Positions 1 through 11,820 are shown, counted from the first letter of the stretch. The stretch is DNA of 64,000 nucleotides from Pseudopithomyces maydicus (GCA_026873275.1 JANTUC010000012.1:1570001-1634000), one strand, 5' to 3'. Notes: generated by a model from the sequence alone, not told the origin. A program made the numbers and translations.

Positions 1-1932
1 AACCGGGTGATAGAAACTCGGTAAGATCTTGTTTTGTAACCACTCCTCCCATTGCTCGTTGGTCTGTACCGATTCCCCCGGCGCGACCTCCACAGCCCCT
101 AGTACCTTCGCTGAAGGCGTGTCATAGAGGCGACGGAAAACCTTGACACCTTCCACGAAGATGGCCATATCTATGGGGTGTGAGAAGGCGCGGTAGTTGA
201 TGTGCGGCTCGGCGAGGGGATCAACAGGGTCGATGTTTACATGGCCGCGTGATAGAGGTTTGAGCAATGCCATCATCGCACCAGTGCCAATGGGATATTC
301 GAATGTGGCAGCCTCGCTCGAAGAGAGAAGATTCTTGAGAGAATCGAGTTGGTTTACATAGCCCTCGAGAAGGGATGCATCGGTTTTGCTAGGTAGATAT
401 AGTCCAGGATCGGCTGACGAAATATCGCCGATCAACGCCGCCGTTTTGTTAGTGAGCAGCGATAAAGGCAAGAAAGCACCACTATTACCACCGCTGAGCG
501 TGAGAGGCCCTAGATTATGTCAGCTCGTGTTGTAAAACAGGAAGTTCCCGTTAATTTTACCTTTTAGTTCCTTCTCGTATTGCTCAGTTGCTTCTTTCTT
601 GAGGGTCTGATTCAGCACTATATCCGTCGGATTTGCTAGGCTGGTGTTGACTATGAAGATATGAGTAATGTGATAATCTTCAGTATCGAATCCACTCACA
701 AGTGTAAGACAAGTTGGTGTAAGGGTGATCCTGAAAGTTTTGCCCCACACCAGGAAGCTCTATCTTGACGTCGATGTTTGCCGCGTCCAGAACATCCGCT
801 GGTCCGACCCCACTTCTCTGCAAAATACCTGGGGTATGTATGGCTCCAGAAGCAAGGATCACTTCCTCGACACTGACAATGTCCAATGTGGTTACATTAG
901 TTCCGGCAACAGGCAGTACTCTCACGCCACGGGCATTGTATTTTTGGTCTTCCTCGCCGGTCTTCTCCAAAATGACTTCTGTTACTTTGTGACCGAGGAG
1001 AATATGGAAATTGAGGCGTTCAGCAGCAGGGTCATAGTGGCCGGTTCTAGCATACGAGCGTGTCTGCGTCTTTGGATCTTGAGAGCTTGGGAGCCAGATG
1101 ACACCGAATGCAGAACCACCTGCTGCCTCCTTTTGTACTGGCGCGCCAAGATCTTTCCAAGCACCTCTAAAGACCTCTGTGAAGCATCAGTTATCTTCAT
1201 CATGGAATTGTTTACCAGCACTATGAAGTGGCTAGATATCACCAGGTTTAGCACGGAATGATAGATATAAATACTTACTTTCAGTGGGCCATTGAAATGG
1301 CGGAAAGCTTGCTTGAATGCCGCCATTACCTCCGTACGCAGCATCAATGTCATAAGTATATCCGTAGCTGTCTACGTAAGCCATGGGCGGAGGCGTAAAA
1401 GTTACGCTCTGTTTATTTCAGCTGCTGAATTCTATTTCGAGTCACTCCCACATACCTTTTTGAAGTACGGCAACAACCCATCCCAATTCCACCCCGCCTC
1501 TGCATACTCGTCCCCAGCGACTTCCGCCCAAGCATCATAGTCCGCTGCGCTACCTCGATCGAGCATCTGCGCGTTGATTGCTGAGCACCCACCGACCACC
1601 TTCCCCACTATCGCTTGAAAGCGCTTGCCATTGAGTCCCGGCTCCGACTCCGACGTGATGTTGAAGATGAGATCTGGTGTCCGTACACCAACTGCGGGGC
1701 GCTGGACATTGGTGCCGTTCGCCAGCTGACCATATTCCACAACGAGGACGGAGCGCGAAGGAAACGCAGCTGTCAATCTGTCTGCGACGGTGAGTCCAGA
1801 CGTCCCTCCTCCAGCTATGATGTAGTCATATTGCGTGGATATCTCAGAGATGGACCGTTTTACTTGGATAGCCGATGTGAACCATATTGGTAAAGTGAGC
1901 AAGGAAACGGTGATAGAATTGCGCTGCCACAT
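1..1932 (-). CDS. GMC oxidoreductase, secreted, C-terminus cut by window edge
   Basis: FAD-dependent glucose-methanol-choline family oxidoreductase. Five exons are readable on the minus strand: 1456-1932, 1279-1408, 700-1176, 561-650 and 1-509, all with GT-AG borders and consistent phase (561 codons so far). A hydrophobic N-terminus (about residues 1-22) predicts secretion. The ADP-binding motif DYIIAGGGTSGLTVADRL follows at about residue 36, then VVGGCSAINAQM, the second GMC signature region ASGAIHTPGILQRSGVG, and PGVGQNFQDHP. The last visible residues are SFYHPV, just before where the catalytic His normally lies, so the active site itself is outside the window. The substrate cannot be told from sequence; aryl-alcohol oxidase, glucose oxidase-like and choline dehydrogenase-like members share these motifs. 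No frame break is seen in this gene. Confidence 0.93.
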
Positions 1933-2930
1933 AACGCGAACTAATTATTTGCTGCAAGAAACTATGTCTAACAACAAGGCTTAACATACTGCACCTCCCA
2001 TAAATGTCACTACAAACTCGTACGCACGTATGTCCCTGTTCAACGTGTCGTTATTCCAACAGCCAATTGGGATGATATCTACACTGCCGGAGCATTGGCG
2101 AAATCTGTCCCTGCAATCCGCAGCCGGCAATTTGCAACAATATATTTTGTGGGTTAATCGCCGCTCATTATCGTAAAGGGGACGTGAATCTTACTTTGCC
2201 AATGCAAAAGGGCGTAAACAAGCTCAGGCTCTTACTCACTTTCGGTTGTTGTTGATAGCGGGGTAGCGCAGAGCTGGGCTCTACATCGGTGTGTGTAAAG
2301 CCGCGACCAGGGCTGACCGCTACTTGGTGCATTAGCTCACGGCAAAAGTAACATCGAATCGATTTATAGGATTGTAAGATAAGGTATCGCAATCATGCTT
2401 CCGGCGAAAATTTGACAGTAAACAAATAGGGCTAGACGTATTCTGGACGTCTTGATGACCCTTGTAATATTTCGAAGAGCATACTCTCAATAATGTCTAC
2501 CAGACACTATCTCATAAAACGAAAGTAAGACCGAAAGAAAAAACACTGTTCATTATGTTTCTATGTTTGCTAATCAAGAAGACCTTCACCGCGTGGAAAG
2601 AACAAGGATTCGTAGCCCATAAAGCCAGAGAGCAGTATTTTGCCCCCAGACTTGATATACCCATTTGCCCAGATTATTGCTACAACCATGACTATACAAA
2701 CACCGTAAAAGCCAGGCTCATACAACTATCCATCAAAGGAAACCGTCTCCCCAGCCAAATCGCGTAATCAGTGCGCCGATTACGCTGTGTGACCAGGAAT
2801 TGTTCCTCATTCCATCAATCTCCATTGACCCAGAGACCAGCACCTCAAAGGATTCCCAATCATCGTACCACAATAGTCCTAACTAGTACCCGTCTCGTCC
2901 CCATTCCCATTCCCTCTACCATTCCCACAA
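1933..2930. other. Intergenic, about 1 kb, no gene seen
   Basis: Upstream region of the GMC oxidoreductase and downstream region of the Lys-rich protein at 2931. It is moderately AT-rich. Only short open frames without family similarity or splice logic are present, and I see no RNA gene or repeat. Confidence 0.6.
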
Positions 2931-5226
2931 TCACTCCCCATCATACTTCCTAAACATCCTCTTCCCCTCCCTCTCCACATCCTCCACTCCTCCCTCCTCC
3001 CCACCCCACCACGCCATAGCCTTCTCATGCACCCCAATGAACTCCATCGGCCCTCCCCCTCCGCCTTCTCCGTCGACTTCCCCTGCAACATCAACCCCAA
3101 ATCAAGCCGCATCTGCAAATAACCATTCCCCAAGAACACCACCTCCACCGCATACCCCTCGCTCGCCGTCTTGATCGTCGTCGCCCGAAACGACGCATGC
3201 GGCGGCGGCGTAAACATCATCAGCGCGAACGACATCGTCCTCGGCGGCAACTGCAACCGCGCCGTGAACGAGTGCGACCGGAACCCCGCAATCGACGAGA
3301 TGACCAGAGTCCGCGATCCGTACCCGTACTTGTCGAAATGCGCCGCCGCGTACGTCGGGCAGTACAGCGTCCAGCGACCCGAGATGTGGCCCAGAGGGAT
3401 GGGAACACGCGCCTTCGTCGCGAGCATCAGGAGGTCCTCCGCGCGCTCCGCCTCCGCAACCGCACCGCGTACCTTCTCGATGTCCCCCGGAGGCGTGTCC
3501 AGCTGCGACGGGATCGGCATCCCTTGCTCCACGCTCGCCCGAAGGAGGGCCTCGCGCTTCGCGGTGCACCCCGTCATCTTGTGCAGGCAGAGGGGCTCCA
3601 CGCCGCGGTGCGCAGCGTCCCACTCGAGATACGCCTTCAGGTAGTTATCCTCCGCGTCCCACTCGACGGCCTTCTGCACCTCGTGGAACTTATCTTTGAA
3701 CACCTCGAGGGGGCTTCCTCGCGGGCGTGGCTGGCCTTCTTCTTGGGCTTTTCGGCGCTGGCACTGGTGGTGAAGGGGTCGTTCGAGGCGGCGGAGCGGA
3801 TGTACGGTTTGCCGACGCGGGCGAAGGCCTCTTGGATGCTCATTGAAGCCGAGGAGGTCCGGATCGAGCTGCTGGTTGAAGCGCCGGATTTCGTGCGAGG
3901 ACGCGGTTTGGAGTCTGAGTTTAGGGGCTCCTTGAAGCTTCGGAGGTTGGCGTCTGTGAGGGCGTTGGGGATGGAGGGGAGCTTGGGGACTATTTTTGAT
4001 CTGCCGAGCTCCGGGGAGGCAAGGGATGAGGTGGGAGGGTTAGCAGGCGGCGTTGGGGAAGAGATGAGCTGCTGGTCGATCTTTGATGTCTTCTTGGAGG
4101 CCGCAGTGCCCTTTGTGTCGTTTTGCGGGAAGAACAAGTGCGACTTCTTCGAGAGGTGGGAGGGTGGTGTCTCCGGAACCATCACGATCTCGCTGGTGTA
4201 TCCCTCATCTACGTTCTGCTTCTGAGCCCGGCCCATGATCTTGAACGACTTCTGCGAAATCTGGGGCAACGGAACGGGTGTCTTCTTCGAAGTAAAGACC
4301 GAGCTTACGGTAGCAGCGGCATCTTTCTGAGCCACACCTACTTGCGCACTCTTCTGCGTCTTGACAGCTTTCTCATCAGTGCCGTCGATCCAATCCGATG
4401 GCACAGGAGCATGCTCGGCTGCATCGAGCTTAACGATCGGTGTCTCTACTTCGCTCTTGCGCCTCGGTTTCTTGACTTTCGGGACATCACCTTCGCCCTC
4501 ACTCTTGCGCTTCGTCTTCGGCTTCTTCTTCGAAGGTTGGGTCGGCTCCAGAGTCGACGGCTCTGGAATTGGAGCAGGCGAGGCGAAGTTACGCAGGGAC
4601 TCCAGCACGATGGCCGGCAGTTTCTGGTTAGCGAGGTACTCCTCGTTGAGCAATTGAGTGCTGGCCGCCTCGCTGTGGACCTCGCTCTCCCGCTTGCGCT
4701 TCTTCTCGGAGGCAGGTTTCTTCTCGGAGATAGGCTTCTTCTCAGAGGCGGGCTTCTTCTCAAAGGCAGTCTTCTTCTCAGAGCCGTTCTTCTGCGCCTT
4801 CTTCGCCGACACAAGTGCAGCAGGCGTGCTTTGAAAGACTTCACTCATCTCACCCGCAGCCCCCTCAGAGCGCCGATTCTTCGCCTTATCCTTCTTTTTC
4901 TTCTTATTAGAAGACGCATCACCGCCAGCGCGATCCACCGAACTGGTAAGCAGGCGCTCAAGCTCCGCGTTCCTATCAAGCCCCTCTCCCTTCTTCTTCT
5001 CCTTCCTCGCCGCCTTGTCTGCCTTCTTCTTCTTCCCGGCCTCCACAGCGGCAGGAAAGGAGTCAGTCGTACCATCCATCCCGGTGGGCGTGGTGGGATT
5101 CAAGTCAGCGGCGCGATCCACTTCCACTTCCTCTTCTTTGAAGTCATTCGTATTGAAGAGCTTCGGCTTGGTCCGCCCACCGTAGAGGTGGTTGCGCGGC
5201 ATTGCGTACAGGCCGAATGGCGGCAT
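2931..5226 (-). CDS. Large Lys-rich protein with C-terminal FLGNGY domain (unknown function, two apparent 1-bp frame breaks)
   Basis: Start chosen at 5226 (MPPFGLYAMPRNHLYGG) because a consensus intron (5229-5289, gtacgt...cttgcag) ends three bases before it; a second probable 5'UTR intron is 5409-5464. Residues about 1-470 are low-complexity and basic, with KKKKADKAARKEKKK and five tandem EKKPASEKK-like units, suggesting a nuclear or nucleolar protein (inference). The C-terminal 250 residues are a compact domain containing GRWTLYCPTY, a FLGNGYLQMRLDLGL segment and MEFIGVHEKAMAWW before the stop at 2931. Two frame changes, at the G run 3709-3713 and the C run 3080-3083 (+ strand), are each fixed by one extra base. 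With them the length is 766 codons including stop. The same domain recurs in the gene at 9718-10551. I know no function for it. Confidence 0.72.
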
Positions 5227-5228
5227 GG

Positions 5229-5464
5229 CTGCAAGTGGCGCTCTGCGAGATGTTAGATTTTCCTCTCGTGTCTTTGTGTCACCACGTACCTTGCGCTTGG
5301 TTCTACGCGTGCTATATGTATACGAGCGCGATGTCGGTCTTGCGCTTTTCTCGCGACGACGGTGTCGCGTGCCGACCGCAAGGGCTGCTGGAGGCACTGC
5401 AAAATAGACTGCGGTCGGGTTAGCTACGTCGTCGGCGATTGAGCAGAGTTCGACGCGTACGTAC
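5229..5464 (-). promoter_or_regulatory. 5'UTR with two probable introns for the 2931-5226 gene
   Basis: Reading minus, 5464-5409 starts gtacgtac, carries gctaac 14-20 bases before its end and ends cgcag; 5289-5229 starts gtacgtgg and ends cttgcag two bases before the chosen ATG. Both look like genuine fungal introns. The open frame through this stretch lacks the coding character of the downstream protein. Confidence 0.5.
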
Positions 5465-6013
5465 CTTGTATGTAGAAACGGGAATCCGATACGTGGGACC
5501 ACCGCGAAGATTGTGTGCGAGCGCCGTGCAGAAGGAGTTGCCGTGGCGGTTGTGCGGTTGCGCAGAGGAAAAATGAGGGAGGGCGAGGTTTGTTGTGTGA
5601 AGTGAGTGGGTGGCAGCGCAACAAACAAGGGCAGAGTGCAGGTGAGAGAAAGCAGGCCAGGTTGTCGTACCAACCACAGCGAGATTTCTCGGCGTGGAAT
5701 CTTCAGTGTGCGTATATGAGCTCGGGTTCTCACTGGTATGCGGTTAACGTGAAAGAAGTGCGCGTTGCACGATATCGAGGTGTCGAGGCAATGTTGTCAT
5801 GACTCGACCTGACCCTGGGATAGTAACACAACAGCGAGAGTACACTAAGAGGAGGCTGGGGTGTAAACAGACTTGGTATCTAGCACTATCATACACTCGG
5901 GAAGCCAAATCTGCTGCCCATGACCCAAAGTCCCGCCTCACTCGTTGCCATCCTCCTTCGCATCTCGAATCCACCCCCACCTCACACACGAAGAACTCCC
6001 CCCATCACGCTCC

Positions 6014-6783
6014 CTAATGAAAATTGATCTTTTCCCCCTCCACCGAAGCAACCCCAGACGCCTCACCTCCCTCTCTCTCGTCCTCCTCTCCACCAGCCCG
6101 AGTCCCCTCAGCCGCCCTCGGCCTGATAGACAAATTGTCGAAAAACCGACTCTGATACTGCACACGAGCCGGTCCCTCCTCCTCTCCCTCCCCAACCCGT
6201 TTGGGCCTCAACACCAGATTCTCAAAGAATCCGCTCTGCTGCTCCACTCGAGCCATTTCCTCTTCCTCTTCCTCTCCCTCTTCCTCATCTTCTTCCTCCC
6301 CGTCTACCAGCTTCGGCCTCAACGCCAACTCCTCGAAAAAGTCCCTCTTCCTCTCCTCCTGCCCCTCCTTTTCCGCCTCCTTCTCCGCCTGCTCCCTCTC
6401 CGCCGCCTTCTTCGCCCTCCATCTCCTACTCCTCTCTTTACCAAAACACACGTGTCAGCCTCAATCCCGATTCATCCCAGCTTCCCACCGCGAAGACAAA
6501 AAAAAGAAAAGAAAAGAAAAGAAAAGTCCACCCAGCACCTGACACCACGCTGTCCGGGCATATATGTATATATGTATGTACGTATGCACTTACCTATACC
6601 CCTCTCCCTCTTCCTCGCCTGTCTCTCCGCCCGCTTCTCCGCCCGCCTCTCCGCCCTCTCCGCCCGCTTCTCCGCCAGCCTCAGACGCTCCACCTCGCTT
6701 ATGCGAGGCGGCGGCGCGTTCGCGGTTGTACCCGCGTACGCAGGGAGATCTGGGAGGTCCCAGTCGAGGTCGATGCCCGACAT
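6014..6783 (-). CDS. Small charged protein with three FFxxLxLRP repeats, unknown function
   Basis: Two exons, 6594-6783 and 6014-6435, joined over a 158-bp intron (gtaagt...taaag); the sum is 204 codons including stop. The N-terminus MSGIDLDWDLPDLPAYAG is followed by a strongly helical Arg/Glu/Ala coiled-coil region (about residues 27-90). The C-terminal half holds three spaced copies of one short motif: FFEELALRPKL, FFENLVLRPKR and FFDNLSIRPRA, separated by acidic linkers of about 15-25 residues. The protein looks mostly disordered apart from the coiled coil. The repeats could be short linear docking motifs, which is inference. I recognise no family. The intron contains an (AAAAG)n tract and TATG-type microsatellite. 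Confidence 0.6.
6497..6526. repeat. A/AAAAG microsatellite inside intron
   Basis: Run of A followed by four AAAAG units, within the intron of the 6014-6783 gene. Confidence 0.85.
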
Positions 6784-8027
6784 TGTGGTGGTGTGGTGGT
6801 GTTGCGGGTGTTGCGGGTGCTGTGGGTGCGAGGTTGTACTCGGCTGATGTTGTGGTTGTGGTTGTGGTTGCTGTTGCTGTTGCTGCTGTGGGGAGCGGGG
6901 CGCGGGGCGCGTGTGCTGGAGGTGGAGTTGCTTGTGGGTACCTGGGGGGAAGGAGGGAGGGTTGTGGTGAGGCGCGATATATACTCGAGGCGGGCTCCGG
7001 TGTGTGGGTCACGTGGCTGTTGCGTGCAGGTGAGAGACGGGCGAGGCAAACGGGAGGCGCTAGGGATTTTTGGCCAGGGGTGAAGTGTGGTCTCGAGAGT
7101 GGTTTGGCGAGGGTAGGCTTGGGATGGGTGTACTGTGTTTTGGATAGTGAGGCCAGTCAGGTTTGTGTATGGGGTGGCGTGTACAGAGAGGTAATGCTGT
7201 GCGAGGGAACACTGGCTGGAATTTCTATAGTGGGTTCTCAGACACACTTGGAAATCATGGGAACAACATCGTGGTTTATCAGACATTCTCGACCTCAAAC
7301 TCTGGACCGCCATCCTGCTGGGAACGTGTGGGGAAATAGTGGGTGTATGTATGCTCGCTATGTATTGACCACGTGCTGTTATACCCTCAGGCCTGATCGA
7401 TGCATGCCATCAAATTTACCGAGCAACATGACTATATCCTTCTCGTTTACACCTCTTCGTGCACGAGAGGCAATTCCTCATTCGCTCACCCACGTATTAC
7501 AACATCCGACCACCCTAATCCACACTTTACCTCCACCTATCATCTACACCATTTTTCCTTTGTCCTCCTCCCAATTCTCTTTCCACCATGCTCCCCACCA
7601 CGCCTCTCACTCCTTCCTCCCCATCCCCAACCTCCTCTTCTCCCCTCCTCTCCTCCCCTTCGTCCTCCTCCCACTAACCACCATCTCCACCCTCCAAAAC
7701 TCCGAAACCCAGCCCTCCTTCGCCTCCCTCACTCCAGCGCCATCCCCAACTCCAATCACCATTCCATCCACAACTGCATCCCCCAAAGAAGCACCCTCGC
7801 GTCTCGCAACCGTACCCTCCATCACAGCACGTATCTAATCGCCGCGAAATCTCCGTGGAATTTCCTCAATCTCCACGGACCGATCGATGGTATAGCGACA
7901 CACACTTCCGTCTAGCGTAGAATGACGCTCGTGTGAGATGAGTGCAGGGGTAGGACAGCAGCTGAGACGAAGGAAGGAACGATCGTGATGGTCAGATAGG
8001 TAGCTTGCAGGGGTGTGTTGCATCGTT

Positions 8028-8055
8028 CGTATGTATGTGTGTATGTATGTATGTA
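8028..8055. repeat. TATG tetranucleotide microsatellite
   Basis: Tandem TATG units with one TGTG interruption. Confidence 0.85.
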
Positions 8056-8355
8056 AGGCGGATGCTGGGTGAGGCTGTGTTTATCTGAGTGTGCTGCGCG
8101 TGCTGCGTGTGCTGCGTGTCGCTTGAATTGCCGTGGACGGAAACAAACCGAGTGCGTGCGTACTTTTGTATGACCGTTGTGCAAGGGTGGTACAGTGTGC
8201 AGGCCCAGGCGTAGCAGTTGTAAACGAGCGTGATGGTGGACAGGCGGGGCCCCGGGGCGAAGAAGTGTATGAGCGTTTGTTCCTCAGGTCCACGTACAGG
8301 TACCTAGGTACAGGTACAGGCACGTGGTATGTGCGTAACGTTATGTATACAGTAT

Positions 8356-8527
8356 GGAAGGAGCGTTCCAAATACAGCACAGAAGGAGCGCCCCAGGTCC
8401 AGGTACGTGGTACGAGCACGGTAGGAGCGGTATAGACACAGACGCAACAGTGTAGGGAAGGAGCGTCCCAGGTTCAGCATAGCAGGAGCGTCTCATGTGC
8501 AGCATACATACATGGAAGGAGCGTCCC
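8356..8527 (+). repeat. Degenerate interspersed repeat, six GGAAGGAGCG-type units
   Basis: Units near 8356, 8381, 8421, 8456, 8482 and 8514 share the core (G/A)NAGGAGCG, most followed by TCCCAGGT and a TACG or CAGCA tail. Spacing is 25-40 bp. The same stretch carries several GTACAGG/CACGTGGTA words. Confidence 0.65.
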
Positions 8528-9101
8528 AGGTACTGAAATGTGGTAGGTGCGCAAAGCACAAAGTGCAAGGCTCCTCTGCAAGGCGTCAAAAACGCAGCAA
8601 GTAAGAGAGCGCCTCACCCGCATTCGACCCGAGGTTGAGCCCGAAAGCAGGTAGCTACTACATACAGGCACGTTCGTGTTAGTCAGACGAGGCCCCGGGG
8701 CGGACTGTCTGGCGCGGACAATTACACACACAGCGGGGCGGACGCATGTTTCTGAATAACAACATTACAACTCACAGCATGCAGAGTTGCACGGGGAAAT
8801 CATGGCAGAACACGAAACAAGATGCCTGCTGGCGTAATCAATTGACATGCATGCATGCAACCGCCGCGGCGCAACGCGACGCGACGCGACGGCCGGGACA
8901 TGTGTGTCTTTCCAGGTGGAATTGCGGTACGGAACCTGGAACTGATATGCGATCCTGCGAGTAGTAGTTCGCGACCCTTTCTACCTTTGCGTGCGTTGCG
9001 TTGTATTGTGCTGTGTATCCACCCCGACTCTACAAACGTACTCGTTCCGTGCCGTTTCTACGTCCCATGCTAGAACTTTCCTGCAACCAACAACGACCCT
9101 T

Positions 9102-9123
9102 CCAACCAACCAACCAACCAACC
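9102..9123. repeat. CCAA microsatellite
   Basis: Five tandem CCAA units. Confidence 0.85.
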
Positions 9124-9594
9124 CCCCGACCCCAGGTTTTTTAGTAGTGGTAGTAAATGGATATATAAACACACAAACAGCCATCCGTAAAATAATAACG
9201 CAGAAGCAAAGGGTAGAAGCGGTGGCTTGGGCGAAGCAGCGGCGTGCTTCCCGTGGTATAGATTGATGGGTATGGGGGTAAAGAAGAAGAAGTAAAAAAA
9301 AAAAAAATGTTGAATAAATGGGGGCCGTCAGAGCGGCCACGCGCAAAGCCACGCGTACATAAAGCTCGGTAGATCAGAGCTAGATGGTTAAAAAAAAAGA
9401 AGGATGTTGCAGACAGACAGAAGGAAATTCGTAAAAGTCGTGAGTGCGGTGTGCCCCCTTCGCACCCTGAGCCCGGGGAGACAGAACACGGGGCGGGCTG
9501 GCAACCAGAACCATCCAGCCCGCCGCACCAAATGTATGTGATGTGATATGTTGTTGCGCCAAACTCCTGAAAGCCATGCAAGGCACGCAGACGA

Positions 9595-9705
9595 GCCAGC
9601 CAGCCAGCCAGCAATCAAGCAGAGAAGCAAGCAAGCAGGCAGGCAGGCAGGCAGGCAAGTCAATGCATGCATGCAGGCATGCAACGCGATCGATCGAACG
9701 AACCA
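9595..9705. repeat. Compound tetranucleotide repeat array
   Basis: Successive short arrays of CCAG, AAGC, AGGC, ATGC, CGAT and AACG units in about 110 bp, immediately beyond the 3' end of the 9718-10551 gene. Confidence 0.85.
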
Positions 9706-9717
9706 ACGAACCCACGA

Positions 9718-10551
9718 CTACGGGGCGTCGTCGTCGACAAACACACCCCAGAAATGCACCTCCTCGTTCTCGCGGCCCCGCAGCGGCCCGCCGTACACGT
9801 CGGCGCACATCTCGATGGGGATCTCGAGCTTCAGGCAGCCGTTGCCGAGGAAGGTGAACAGCAGCCACGAGTCGTAGGCTGGAAACGCGCCGGCGTCGTC
9901 GGGCTTCCTGCTGAGGATGCCACGGTTCTGCAGGGATGGCTGGTGGGGCACCTTGAAGGAATGGAAGGGCATCGTCTCGAGCGAATCCGCGACGAAGAAG
10001 TGCTGGCCCAGCGCGAGCTCCACCGACACGCCCGCGTCGCCAGACATGGACCGCCATGTCGACTCCGACTCCGACTCGGACGAGGACGAGGACGTCACCG
10101 TCGCCATCTCGCCGTCCTGCAGCTGCAACTGCAGGTGGTGGAATCGCACGGTCCCGAGGCGCAGGTCGGTGGGCTGGCCAAGCATGTCGAAGAGCTCGGT
10201 TGAATACAGCCGAAAGTAACCATGGTGGATGGCGCGCAGGTCGTCATCAAAAGCCGGGGTCCCGGCATCATGCAATTGCTGCTCGACGGCGCGGCCCATG
10301 GCCTCTGCGGCTGACAGCGAGCGGCGAATCTGCCGCCTGGTGTACCTGTCCGCGAGCTCGGCCATGGCGAGCTCGCACGCGTGCTGGCGCACGTCGTCGC
10401 GCCGCCGCGCCGTGCGCCCGTCGTCGAGCGACCGCAGCAGGCCCGTCTCGAAGCGCACCACCAGGTCCTCAAAGTCGCGCATGACGCGCTGGAGGCTGTC
10501 GCGGGAGCCCTTTGCATGCTGGCGGTCGGGGTCGCCCTTGAGCGCGGCCAT
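9718..10551 (-). CDS. Unknown protein with FLGNG domain, paralogous to the C-terminus of the 2931-5226 protein
   Basis: Single-exon 277-residue frame, ATG at 10551. The N-terminal half is helical and charged (ARRRDDVRQHACELAMAELA). The C-terminal half contains GYFRLYSTELFDML, then about 110 residues later a FLGNGCLKLEIPIEM segment and HFWGVFVDD at the extreme end. These three blocks line up in order with GRWTLYCPTY, FLGNGYLQMRLDLGL and MEFIGVHEKA of the gene at 2931-5226, so the two share a domain of about 150 residues. A Ser/Glu/acidic loop (SSSSSESESES) sits inside the domain. Both genes lie on the minus strand within 7 kb, compatible with old local duplication or shared function. No biochemical role is known to me. 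Confidence 0.72.
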   Translation of the reverse strand: MAALKGDPDRQHAKGSRDSLQRVMRDFEDLVVRFETGLLRSLDDGRTARRRDDVRQHACELAMAELADRYTRRQIRRSLSAAEAMGRAVEQQLHDAGTPAFDDDLRAIHHGYFRLYSTELFDMLGQPTDLRLGTVRFHHLQLQLQDGEMATVTSSSSSESESESTWRSMSGDAGVSVELALGQHFFVADSLETMPFHSFKVPHQPSLQNRGILSRKPDDAGAFPAYDSWLLFTFLGNGCLKLEIPIEMCADVYGGPLRGRENEEVHFWGVFVDDDAP

Positions 10552-11398
10552 TGGAGCGGCCGTCGGCCGGGGGAGCGCGCAGCACCTGCTGGGCGGACGG
10601 GTGGTGAATTGCGGGTGGAGGTCGGCAGTGGCGTGGGAGAGGGGGTGCAGCTCGGTCCAGGGTAGACGGGCTGCGGGGGGGTGGTGGTGGTAGTGGTGGT
10701 GGTGGTGGGTGTGTGGTGCGTGGTAGGTAGCGGTAGCGGTAGTGGTGGTGGGATATATGTGGAGGTGGAGGTAGTGGTGGTGGAGGACGAGGAGTGGGAG
10801 TGGGAGCGACGGGCGGGCTCAGGCTCGGGATGGGCCGTCAAAAAGCAAAGACTGGAGCGCTGCAGCTGTTGGCATCACGTCCGGAAGAGCAATGAAATCA
10901 CGGAGCTGGATTGCTGAGGAGGGACGTGGAGATTTTGCACGTTTCAATCGAGGGCGCTGTGCCAAGCGTAACAGCGTACTGCGACGGCTGCAGGCGTGCT
11001 TCCGCGACCTATCACAGGCGGGCGCCGTCCACACGGCTTTGGTGGCCATGTCGAGCCATGTCGGGCCCTGTCGAGCCATGTCGAGCGCTTAGCCAGCGGG
11101 CAAGACATGACAGGCAGGCCAACGAGGAGAGCCTGGGTGGAGGATGCGGGCCGACGTCCCAGGGACGCGCGCGCTCGAGTGCCGCCCCAAGAGCGACGCG
11201 ACGCGCGCCATGGTGGCCGCTCTGAAGCACCACCCCACAGGCACGCCAATTGGGGGGTGGGAGCCTGCATGGGGGTGACCGGGGGGGTGGAGGGGAGCTG
11301 CAGCAGCATATGCAGAGGGGAAACGCTGGGCGAGAGAGGGCCCTGCCCTGGAGGGAGCAGAGACCAGAGGAGCCCTGGAGCGCCGTCCTCCGCCTGGT

Positions 11399-11434
11399 TG
11401 CCGCCGCCGCCGCCGCCGCCGCTGCTGCTGCTGC
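11399..11434. repeat. CCG/CTG trinucleotide microsatellite
   Basis: About seven CCG units followed by four CTG units. Confidence 0.85.
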
Positions 11435-11603
11435 TTGGGCAGTGCGGGTGCGCAGGGCAGGGCAGGACAGGACAGGCCTCGGGGGGTGCCGAGCCGAGCC
11501 GATGGGGGGTAGGAAGAGACCCTCTCGGCCCGCTGCCCACCGCCCACCGCCCACCGCCGCCGCCGCCGCCGCCCGCTGCTTCTCCCTCGGCGGCTGGCTA
11601 TAG

Positions 11604-11633
11604 TATAGATACAGCTATAGATACAGCTATAGC
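11604..11633. repeat. 12-bp tandem repeat TATAGATACAGC
   Basis: Two perfect copies plus a partial third. Confidence 0.85.
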
Positions 11634-11820
11634 GACCTACGCGCAGAGATAATAGCACCCCCCAACCCCCCTCTGCCTGCCTGTCTGCCCGCCCGCCTGA
11701 GTGCCTGAGTGCCTGAGTTCCAGCCGTCCTAACCTGCCCTTCCTACCAGCCAGCCCGACTCCCCCTCCCGCCCGCCTGCCTACCGCCCGTCCGCCCTGCC
11801 TACTTTCCCACCGCCGCCGG

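Larger units (their letters stand above)
6784..9717. other. 2.9 kb gene-poor, microsatellite-rich region
   Basis: No gene can be supported. Open frames on both strands are compositional artefacts of C/T-rich or G-rich strands (for example 7560-7700) and lack splice logic or family motifs. Simple repeats: (TATG)n at 8028-8055, GCGACGCGAC units near 8870-8892, (CCAA)n at 9102-9123 and a mixed tetranucleotide array at 9595-9705. A degenerate family of GGAAGGAGCG units lies at 8356-8527. Confidence 0.6.

Noticed and set aside
3102..3623. Overlapping minus and plus frames across the C-terminal domain of the 2931-5226 gene
   Set aside because: Shadows caused by high GC content; the domain frame is supported by similarity with the 9718-10551 gene.
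6564..7838. 424-residue plus-strand open frame overlapping the 6014-6783 gene
   Set aside because: Antisense shadow of the real exon followed by C/T-rich non-coding DNA; residues are Ser/Pro low complexity.
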